The translations under genes and the position numbers were made by a program. From Diphasiastrum complanatum (taxonomy: Eukaryota; Streptophyta; Lycopodiopsida; Lycopodiales; Lycopodiaceae), in contig CM055097.1 in the NCBI GenBank assembly GCA_029204225.1, forward strand, positions 58,954,143 to 59,018,142: 64,000 nucleotides of DNA, given 5' to 3'. The notes beneath the pieces were generated by a model. The model had not been told where the DNA came from and made no database searches. It was given only the letters and a program-made list of their open reading frames with translations. Shown here piece after piece: positions 11,690-20,510 of the stretch (within the stretch, counting starts at the first letter, position 1; every line of letters begins with the position of its first letter).

Positions 11690-12614
11690 TCATTGGCCAT
11701 GTAGATCATTGTCACCTTCATATGCCACCAATGATGAGTAATACTCCTTATGAGATGTCATATGTGATCTAGCTCCACTATTTATCCACCAAGGATCAAT
11801 ATCTCCATGAATAGCCAACAAAAAATATGACATAACAAAGGAATCATTTGAGTTGTGTTCATCAACACCATCCTCATCTGGAGTTAGATCGCTTTGCTTC
11901 TCACCTTGATCTCCTTTCTTCTTGAAGCAATTACTAGCAAAATGTCCTTTTACTCCACAATAGAAGCATTTTAGCTTTGATCTATCTTTCTTCTTTCCAA
12001 CAAAAGTAGAAGGCTCATCTTGATCTTGCCCTTTAGACCATTTGATTTTTCCTTTGCCCTTGAACTTGACTTTTGAGAACATAGCTCCCTCCTCTCCAAC
12101 TTGAGATGTAGAAGATAGTCCTCCTCTTGCTTGGATTAAGAACCACAAGACCTCTTGCAAGTCCATACTTGGCAATGTCTTTTGAATAGCAAAACTTTGC
12201 ACCAAGTTAGCATGTTCATCATCATTTAACTTTCAAAACAAAAGCATGAGAACTTTCATCCTTCTTTTGAAGACATTGAAAGATTACCTTCCTAAGGATT
12301 AGAACCCTTGATGTAGAGTTGGACTCATAAACCTTTTTCAAGATTTTCCAAGCCTCACTAGATGTAGTGCACTTACCAACTTCCTTGAGAAATTCATTAG
12401 TCGCATTCATCTCTATAACATGAAGAGCTTTCTTTGCCCTCCTATCATGCCTCAATTGTTCTTGAGGTGTCAAAGGTCTCTCCTCCACACCTACAACAAT
12501 GTCCATCAACTCATTCATCTCTAGTAAGGACTCCATCCTCACCTTCCAAGTTGAATAGTTGCTTGAGGTAAGCCTATCATTGCTCTCCAACATGAAACCT
12601 CCATTTCTAGCCAT
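11690..12614 (-). pseudogene. Ty1/copia gag and protease remnant
   Basis: Gag starts at the ATG near 12614 (MARNGGFMLESNDRL, then SSNYSTWKVRMESLL) and belongs to the same subgroup as the gag at 39868-40533, with the MNATNEFLKEVG and WKILKKVYES blocks. A frameshift near 12205-12222 leads into the linker, a CCHC knuckle (CFYCGVKGHFASNC, about 11930-11975) and the protease site. The protease reads WWINSGARSHM: the catalytic Asp of D-S/T-G is Asn (codon AAT, near 11795), so the enzyme would be inactive even without the frameshift. Everything downstream of protease is missing. Confidence 0.88.
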
Positions 12615-13123
12615 GTTGCAAATATTGATTCAAACCTTCAAACATGTTCCAATGCACTAAGCACTCTCCTGATCCTTAACAAACGATATCAAGAAGAAAT
12701 CACAAACATATGGAACCTATCTATCCTCTCTTTTTCTCCAAAAAAGTAGCAAATCTAGCACAAAATTAATTGACTATTGATCAAACTACAGTAGAATGGA
12801 TCTTTGAAATCAACCAAACTTGAAACACACTCTTGAAATTATCATATCCTTTATCACAAGAGATACTATAATTTCATCGAAACACATACTATTGAAAAAA
12901 AGCACAAGCTATATGCATAAGCTAGAATCTTGATACAAATTATTATAGAATGCTACTTTTACAACCATGTGCAATTTTTGTCTCCAAATTCCAATAATTA
13001 GAATAAAAAAATGGCCTACTCCATGTGATTTGACCTAAAATGAGTTTAGGATCACAAAGATCCACTTCCTACACTTGAAAATGATTGATTTGAGTTAGAA
13101 ACCATTCCAACTCCACATGGAAT
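12615..13123. other. Probable 5' leader of the copia remnant
   Basis: Non-coding A/T-rich DNA lying just upstream (minus strand) of the gag start. By comparison with the element at 35853-42026, about 800 bp of leader would be expected. The small copia element begins at 13124 and may have interrupted this leader. Confidence 0.35.
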
Positions 13124-13306
13124 TGAGAAATTCAATAGTTCAATCCCTTCAATAGTCTTTGTCGTTGTCGAACCCGACTATTAACTCATTTTGTGTATTT
13201 TTGCAGACTATGTAATAACATGAGTAAAACTACAACAACTGGATAACGGATGGATGTAGATTAAAAATCAGATTATAGTGTCGAGGAATGAGAACATAAT
13301 CCAACA
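13124..13306 (-). repeat. 3' LTR of small copia element
   Basis: On the minus strand it starts TGTTGGATTATG right after the polypurine tract. It shares the blocks 'attaaaaatcagatt(a/g)tagtgtcga' and 'c(a/g)atagtcttt' with 16802-16953. It carries an insertion of about 28 bp relative to the other copy. Confidence 0.75.
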
Positions 13307-13318
13307 CCCCCCCTTTAT
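13307..13318 (-). promoter_or_regulatory. Polypurine tract of small copia element
   Basis: The minus strand reads AAAGGGGGGG immediately before the LTR start TGTTGG. This is the primer site for plus-strand DNA synthesis in LTR retrotransposons. Confidence 0.75.
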
Positions 13319-16300
13319 CTGAATCCATAAAAGCTTCAATCTTCAAGCTTAGCATTGCAAAAAATCTCTCGTGTGCCTTCACGCTTAGTGCCTTTGTAAA
13401 AATGTCAGTCATCATGTCTTGCGTTCGACAGTACTCCACTTACGTTTTTATTGGAAACTTTGATTCTAGCATAACGATACTTAATATCAATGTGCTTACT
13501 CTGGAATGAAATTTGGAATTGGTCGACAAAGCAATAGCACTATGCTTATCACAAAAGATCATTGTCGAATCACCATACAAACGTCCAATAGTAAGTTTCT
13601 CAATCACATTGTTTCCTTCGTTGCTTGAGCGGCAACGAGATACTCTAATTTTGTAGATGATAGAGCTATTGAGGTTTGCTTGGGACTACTCCATGAGATT
13701 GGACTGTTGTTGAGGAGGAATGTAAATTCAAATGTGAATCTATGAGTGTCTACATGTCCTGTCCAACAAGCATCTGAGTAACCACTTAGAATGTTGAGTT
13801 TGTCGTTGTTGATACCTCTGTGACAGATGCATTGATCCATAGTAGCTCAAATGCATCTCATAATTCTTATAAGAGCTTTTCAATGTGTAATATCAAGATC
13901 AGCCATATATTGACTTAGGGAACTGATCGCAAAAGTTATGTCAGGTCTGGTATAGATCATTGCATACATGAGAAAACATATTATTAAACGATATAAGTAC
14001 TCTTGCATTTGCTCCTCCTCTTTTGTCTGAGTACATTGGTCCTTCGATAATTTTAGTCTTGAGTTGGTGATTGAGCTAAATTGCAATTTATCAGATTATA
14101 TCTAATTAGCATATTGTGAATGAACCTCTATTGAGTGATATAGATCAGCCTTAGCTCTTTGTTTCTATGGATTTGAATACCAAGATGGTAGTGAGCTTCG
14201 CCTAGATCTATCATGTCAAATTCTGAAGACAGAATCTTCTTCGCATCTTTCATTAGTTCGACATTGTCACTGAATAGTAGTATGCCATCCACATATAAGA
14301 TAATAATAATAAAAGAATATTGCACTGACTTGAAGTAGACATTTAATCTGAAGTGCTTGGATTGTAACCATGTTTGATAAGAAAATTGTTAATCCTCTTG
14401 AACCAAGCTCTAGCAGATTGCTTCAAGTCGTAAAGTGCTTTATGGAGTTTTTGTACATGATTCTACTTACCTTCGAGTGCATAATCTTCGGATTAGATCA
14501 TGTAGATATCTTCTTCAATAACTCTATTAAGATACATTGTCTGTACATCCATCTGATGTATCTCAAGATTGGTTGCAACAACATGCAATAGAAGTGTTCT
14601 GATTGAAGAATGCTTGACTATTGGATTGAAGGTTTCAGTATAGGTTTGAAATCGAGAAAATCCTCTTGTGACAAGTCGAGCTTTTCTTCGAATGATACTT
14701 CCATTGAGTTTGTATTTGATTTTAAATATCCATTTGCAATCAACTACAGTTCTGCTTGTAGGCAATTCGACAATAGTCTAAGCCTGGTTCTCGATTAGAG
14801 ATGAATACTTTCTATCCATAGCTTCTCTCCAAAGATCGGAGTCCAAATGACTGAGCACTTCTTTGACAGTCATTGGCTCTCGAATGAGATAAGCAAAAAA
14901 TTCATCAATGTACCTTATAGGTTGTCTATGTTTCCTTGTTGATCTTATGGGAGATGGCTGAGGTCGATTATCCATATATTGGTTCTGTTGCTACTGAGTT
15001 GCAATGTTCTTTTCTGATATCATGATAAGCTGCTCGCCTATTGTCAATGTCTATTGTTGACGTACTTGATCTCCAATAGGAATTGTTGTATCGAAAGCAT
15101 GAGTGTCCAATAGTTCGACTGTCAGAACCTTACCCTTGCCTTTAAGGTCGAAAAATTGATCCTCAATGAAGATAACATCTCTGCAAAAAAATATCTTTGA
15201 TTTAATGGAATCATACAGCTTATACTTCTTGTCGAAAGTAGCATAACCAATAAAAATGGATTTGATATTGTGGGAGTTCAGCTTCTTCATTATATCCTCT
15301 AGTATTTGTGCATAGACAATACATCCGAATACTAATGAAGGTTTGGAGCCTACCAGACTTCATAAGGCATTTTTTTTCTGAGAGCCCTTTGGTCGAACAT
15401 CTATTCTGAATATAAGTTGTAGCATTAATAACTTCGACCCAAAAATACTTAGGCAACGTTGGTGAGAAAACATACACTTAGCCACTTTGACTAACTCCGA
15501 TTCTTTCTCTCATCAAGTCCATTTGACTAAGGCAAATAAGAAGGGATGAACTGTTGCAACTATTGTTCGATGTCTTTGTTAAGGCAATACTCTATAAATT
15601 CAATTGAGATATATTTTCCATCATTATTTTACCAGTATTGAATTTTGCACGCTCTTTGAATTGTTTAAAGTGGTTGCAAGCCTTCTATTTCTATTTAATA
15701 AATAGACAACTTTTTTTTTTTCAAAAATTTGTAAATGAATTCAATAAAGTGCTTTGCACCAATCAAATTTAAGGTTTGCATTGGGCCACATATGTCTAAA
15801 ATTGAACAATATATGAAACATATTTTGCTATGCGCTTCTGACTTGATCTACATGAAATCGTAGTCTGCTTTTTGACAATGCAATCATGACAAACTAGGAG
15901 CTTGATTCTCTTACTCGGATAGTTGAGGTCAAGTGCAAGAGATTGTATGAACATATTCAATATAGATGCATGATTCAAGTGCCCTAGCGTACAGTGCCAA
16001 AGTAATGTTTTATTATCTAGAACAGACTAGCTTGACTTGTGTCAAAATAACAATGTCTCAATCCATATAAGTATCCATGCCTCTTGCCAATGCAAAGACC
16101 TTGTTCATCCTATCGACAATTCTACATGATCAATTTTGAACTCTACTCTATGTCGTAAAAATCAAGGCTCGTGGAAAGTTCAAGTACATACATAACATTC
16201 AATAGTAGTTTGAACTGATCATTCTAAAAGCTTAAACTTACGTAGTGTATGTACTATCATCGCCAAGATGAACTAACTTCTTCGTACTGTAAGGTGTATA

Positions 16301-16620
16301 GGACTGGAAAAAAATTTGATGACTGGTCATGTGTTTTGTTGGCAGTATTCACTTTCAATATCATGTTATCTTGAATCATGATAATTAGTGCTTTTGCAAT
16401 ACTTATAGAACATCTTCTTCTTTGACCATGGACTCAACAATTGCTCTTGACTATGTGTCAGCTTCTGATGAGATTGAAACAAATAACAAAAAGATATGTA
16501 TTCATTTTGACATAATATTGAATGCAATAAGACTGAAGAATTGTATTCAGTAAGTAGCATGTACAAATCAGATAAATCACGAGCACAAAATAACAGCAGA
16601 TGCAACCGTGTATTCGAAAC
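13319..16620 (-). pseudogene. Degenerate copia pol (IN-RT-RNase H)
   Basis: Broken into at least eight frames. From the minus-strand 5' side: a knuckle-like FYKYCKSTNYHDS (about 16390); a pre-integrase HLNHASILNM block (about 15970); CHDC...KKQTTIS (about 15880); an FIGYATFDKKYKLYD post-integrase block (about 15240); RT start DCKWIFKIKYKLNG (about 14720); the QMDVQTMYLN helix (about 14540); the RT active site as LYVDG (about 14300), so the second catalytic Asp of YVDD is Gly; DLGEAHYHLGIQI; PDITFAISSLSQYM; RNase H GYSDACWTG...SPISWSSPKQTSIALSSTKLEYL (13620-13800); and a terminal MMTDIFTKAL (about 13410). It is clearly inactive. Confidence 0.85.
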
Positions 16621-16801
16621 TAACTTTGAATTACTAGATTGTCTTTGTCTGACACACTTCCGTTAATAAGCAGTGAAGATCTACTAGCAACCACAATAAG
16701 CTATAAATCACAATTGGCATATTGCATTGTCACTTGTCACACGATAGTTAATTGCTAACAATGAGTAGATAAAGTAGTTAGCTTCAAAACAAGTGGTAAC
16801 A

Positions 16802-16953
16802 TGTTTTGATAGTTCGGCCCCTTCGATAGTCTTTGTTGTTGTCGACCCCATTATCGTGGATAACGTGAGTAAAAACTACAGTAAGTAGATAACTAAATGG
16901 ATGTATATTAAAAATCAGATTGTAGTGTCGAAGAATGGAAAGATAATCCAACA
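16802..16953 (-). repeat. 5' LTR of small copia element
   Basis: Partner of the LTR at 13124-13306; on the plus strand it runs TGTTTTGATAG...AATCCAACA. No obvious tRNA-iMet primer-binding site follows it on the minus strand, so that region is decayed or deleted. Confidence 0.7.
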
Positions 16954-17464
16954 AATTGCTTTTGCCATCTTCTTGTATTTTTAGTGAGTTGAGAGAGGCC
17001 TCCCTTGCTTATTCATGCTTGTGATTAGTTAGGTAGTTAAACAAGGGTGGTTAGTTAGGAAAATCATTGAACTAAGCTAACCTCACAAGGGAAGCACTAT
17101 TCCTATGGGAGCAAACTCACGCGTCCCTCCTACGGATGAAATTGGTTATCTCCTCCACAAGGCATGTGTTGGTGCATATGTCATTGCTTTTGATTCTATC
17201 ATATTTGGAAATTTATGGCAATAAATAGACTTGAACTTGTCAATAACCATTTTTCAAAGGAGACGTCTTTTGTGACAACCAAGACTTCCTCACATGATTC
17301 TCTCATGATAGCTATTCAGGTTAGTATTGCAAAACGTTATTCAAGTGCTACTTTACAAGCACAAAATTGGCCATATCTACACGATTGTTCTTCAGTTTTT
17401 GCCCATTTAGATAGGTAGAAACCAATGAAACAAGTACTGATAACCTAGATACTCTTAATGCACA
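16954..17464. other. Intergenic, nothing recognised
   Basis: No motif was found. It could continue the leader of the older copia remnant interrupted by the small element. Confidence 0.35.
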
Positions 17465-18520
17465 TGGAGTTGTGCAAGGGATTTGTCAAAACACATCTTC
17501 TCAAAATATCATCAGCACCACGACAATACAATTAACCAACAATCGATTGATAAAGGTTGTGTTTTAAAATCAATCGCCTCTGTTGAACTTTAGACAAAGA
17601 TTCACTTGGTTGACCCAACATCAGATATTCCACAATATCTTCTGCCCACTCAAGTACTACTTCAACATAGAATAACGCTTCATCCACTTCAATATTAACT
17701 AGCACTGTTTGTATCCTTGAGACATGATCCACAAGATAATATTGTTTTCCTTTCTGAACTACAACTCGAAAGTCAAATTCAGTCAATAATAATAACCATC
17801 TTGCAATGCGTCCCGTGTTGCATGTCTTGTTTGCCAAGTATAGCAAAGGTTGATGATCAGTGTAAACAGCAAAATGCGTAACCATTAAATAATGTCGAAA
17901 CTTTTTTATTGAAAACACCATAGCTAATGTTTCTCATTCCATAATTGAATAATTCATTTCCGTATCACTCAGTTGTCGACTAGAAAATCTGATCGAAAAA
18001 TCTTTCTTATACTCCCTCAGTTGTGTCAAGACAGATCCAATGGCATATTTTGACGCATCAGTATGCACATGGAACTCACTTGTCCAATTTGGAGCTCTTA
18101 AGATTGGTGTAGAAGCCAAGGCTTTCTTCAACTTTTCAAAGCTTCCAAGGCCTTAGTTGTCCAAATTGGTACAATAGTTAATTTGTATACAGGTCATGCT
18201 AGATCCGACGAATAAATGTTCGATAGTAATTCGCATGACCCTTAAAAATGTATACTCCTCTAATTGTTCCTAGTGGAGGCAATTCCACAATAACCTTGAT
18301 TTTGAAATAATTTGTAGCAATTCCATGTCTCAAAATCACATGGCCAAGAACAACTCAGTAACCCATATTTGAATTTTTTTTGGATTTAAGAAAATCTGGT
18401 ATTCACGATATCCTTTAGACACTTTTTTACAAATGATCCAGATGGTCTGTATCAGAACTATGGACTCCAAGATCATCGAAATAAGTTTCAACAAATTTCT
18501 GCAACCTTGCTCTTCTTTTT
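17465..18520 (-). pseudogene. Tat/Athila-like gypsy RT C-terminus and RNase H
   Basis: The minus strand shows the tail of gypsy reverse transcriptase in broken frames (a DDLGVHSSDTDHLDHL trace after the YxDD site, about 18470, then ANYYRTFIRR, about 18210), followed by RNase H: ALASTPILRAPNW, FHVHTDASKYAIGSVL, SSRQLSDTEMNYS (17934-18131), then FSIKKFRHYL and VYTDHQPLLYLANK. It continues through a GRIARWLLLLTEFDF segment and a VEYL...GQPSESLSKVQQ linker, also present at 23962-24070, into the start of the integrase region near 17470 with an in-frame stop. Frameshifts separate the blocks. This lineage carries NGQAE-type integrases, as in the element at 44.3-48.7 kb. Confidence 0.8.
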
Positions 18521-18591
18521 CATGTCTTCATCTCTCATGTTTTATTTGGATTTTGTTATTTGTTGGATTCGCTAATTGTTGGGATACTTTT

Positions 18592-18630
18592 AGAGAGAGA
18601 GAGAGAGCGGGGGGGGGGGGGGGGGGGGGG
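18592..18630. repeat. (GA)n followed by a 22-base G run
   Basis: GA repeat 18592-18607, C at 18608, then poly-G 18609-18630. It lies just before the LTR fragment at 18640. Confidence 0.95.
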
Positions 18631-18639
18631 TAAGCTTTA

Positions 18640-18828
18640 TCAATGCTTAAGTAGTGTTAATGGTTAGTGTTAGATGTTAATCATAAGCATGTGCTTGTTT
18701 ATGAACTATGCTATCGCTCTCATGGGAACGAATCTCTGCGTGACAACAAAATAATCATGTTCAACTCTTGATGCTTGATTGAGCTTGGATCATCTAGGTT
18801 TGAAGGTGAATAGAAAATACCCGCTACA
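18640..18828 (+). repeat. Gypsy LTR 3' part (plus orientation)
   Basis: Homologous to the terminal portion of the minus-strand LTR at 19718-20460: shared blocks 'gctctcatgg(g/a)aa', 'cgtgacaac', 'gcttggatca...aggttt' and the end 'accc(g/a)ctaca'. Its 5' part is missing or replaced by the GA/poly-G run. It ends at 18828, just before a primer-binding-site-like sequence. Confidence 0.65.
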
Positions 18829-18829
18829 A

Positions 18830-18848
18830 TTTTGGCATTGTTGTTGGA
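18830..18848 (+). promoter_or_regulatory. Decayed tRNA-Asp-type primer-binding site
   Basis: tttggcattgttgttggaa resembles the TTTGGCGCCGTTGCCGGGGA site of Tat/Athila gypsy elements after several C-to-T changes. It directly follows the LTR end. Confidence 0.5.
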
Positions 18849-19149
18849 AAGCTATGCCAATTTTTTATTTTCAACAGGTTTCTGATCCATGCTTGGATGT
18901 TAGTTTCCATTTAGGCATGTTGTCTTGGTATAATATTGTTAAAATTGCAATTTAAGGTTAATTAGGGAGAAATTTTGTTTGATTTGTGTGGATTTTTTGC
19001 TTGAAATCTATTTTGATTGTTGGGCAATGAAGGCTTGACAGATCACCATTTCTAGGATCCATTTAGATCTGAAGAAATAAGAGAAAAAAAAAAATCTCTC
19101 ATTTCTACTATTTTGGTGACAAAAGGGATAAAATCTTCATCAGACATCG

Positions 19150-19354
19150 ATAATTTTTTGTTCCATTGCAACCAACCTTCGTCCACTTGCGAATAGGACC
19201 GGCCTGATGGAGTAAAGCTATAGTTTGAAGGGCGAAGGTTAATCCCCTACCAATTTCTAGAAAATAAAGAAAAACCACAAAAAAAAAATCAGTAAATTCC
19301 TAAAATTAGAAAAAACCTGAAAACCATCCTTCGTCTGGTCTACTATATATATAT

Positions 19355-19389
<35 letters not shown>

Positions 19390-19660
19390 CTTATTTATTT
19401 TTTTATTTATTTATCTATTTATTTATTTATCTACTTACTTATAGCCAGGCCGACGAAAGTTAATTCTAAAAATAAAAAACTAGAGTAATTGTTCCACTAG
19501 TTGTTGGTAACCTTTTGTCAAAAGTTCACACCTTTTTGCATGAATATCAGTTTTCTAAGAGGAAACTTTGCCTGAATCTTCGCCAGAGTCACAGTCAGTC
19601 CATCTTCTTTTTTGGTACTCAGTAAGTTGGACGAACGTTATGTCAAGGTTAGTTGATATA
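19150..19660 (-). other. Leader-like DNA with dispersed GCGAAGG-type motifs
   Basis: Following the minus-strand LTR there are at least six CTTCG(T/C)C or GGCGAAGG-type hits (near 19171, 19238, 19326, 19452, 19577, 19631). The same motif is repeated upstream of the accessory ORF at 23690-23950, which supports both being leader sequence of the same element family. The function is unknown. Confidence 0.45.
19342..19442. repeat. (ATTT)n microsatellite
   Basis: Imperfect tetranucleotide tract with occasional C substitutions, preceded by a short (TA)n. Confidence 0.9.
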
Positions 19661-19717
19661 TTGAGCTATTTTTGTGAAAAAAGTACTCTTTTTTGCAAAA
19701 ATAACAATATCACTCTT

Positions 19718-20460
19718 TGTAGTGGGTTTCTTTCCTTGCCTAACCTGAATCCAAGATCTAGTCAATCTAGCGTCAAAGAGACGGAGTTAGTTGTCACGCG
19801 GAGGTTCATTTCCATGAGAGCAATAGTATAGTTCAGATTTCAACATGAATGCAGGATCTAATACTAACATCCATTAACACTGAGCATTAACACTACATCC
19901 ATTAACCCTAAATCCACAACAATGATAGAAACTTACTCTTCTTTGTCTCCTTTTCTCTCTCACAAAAGGCATAAGAAATAGTAATCCCAATAATGATCAA
20001 ATCCAACAATTAGCAAATACAAAGAAAGCATGAGAAATGGAGGAAAAGAGAGGAAGAGCAAGGACATTCATCAATCCATTTCTAAGCAGAACCAATCTGC
20101 TTTATTGAATTGAGGAAATGAACATCAGGAGCAACTCGAGTTGGTCTCTTTTTATAGTAGAGAGGAGGACCCTGGCCTCTGAATCCTATTGGTCCAGTCT
20201 TGTCTCTCTTTTTATTCAATTTAAAAAAGTGTGGGAACCATCAAAATTGGAGGGAAACCCAACTTTATTCACTAACTTGACATTTAGGCCCTGCGACATT
20301 AAAAGTCCCGCAAAAAGGCCTAAAGTCCTTTATTAACTTTTAACTAATTAATCAAATAACTATGTGATCATCGGGTTGGACTTACACACGCAGGGTGCCA
20401 AATCCCTCTGACTTATTAACTAGGGTTAGGGTCGCCTTGGGATCCGCAAACCCTCCAACA
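19718..20460 (-). repeat. 3' LTR of Tat/Athila-like gypsy element
   Basis: 743 bp. On the minus strand it starts TGTTGGAGGGTTTGCGG after a polypurine tract and ends CCCACTACA. It contains a good TATA box (CTATAAAAAGAG, near 20148) and downstream AATAAAG polyadenylation-type signals (near 20103). This LTR therefore looks like a once-functional Pol II promoter/terminator. Confidence 0.75.
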
Positions 20461-20478
20461 ATATCCCCCACCAAAACT
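20461..20478 (-). promoter_or_regulatory. Polypurine tract
   Basis: The minus strand reads TTTTGGTGGGGGATAT immediately before the LTR start TGTTGG. This places the accessory ORF just inside the 3' end of a retrotransposon. Confidence 0.65.
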
Positions 20479-20510
20479 GGTGGCGGTCCCACGACACATG
20501 CAATATGCAG

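Larger units (their letters stand above)
13124..16953 (-). mobile_element. Small, degenerate Ty1/copia element with short LTRs
   Basis: A 3.8-kb minus-strand copia element bounded by related LTRs of about 183 and 152 bp, each TG...CA when read across. The polypurine tract (seven G after AAA on the minus strand) directly abuts the left LTR. Internal order (minus strand) is zinc-knuckle trace, pre-integrase, integrase, reverse transcriptase, RNase H. It is shorter than a full copia (4.5-5 kb), and a gag core is not visible between the right LTR and the knuckle trace. The pentamer aattg occurs at 13121-13125 and 16954-16958, a possible but not cleanly positioned target duplication. Confidence 0.75.
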
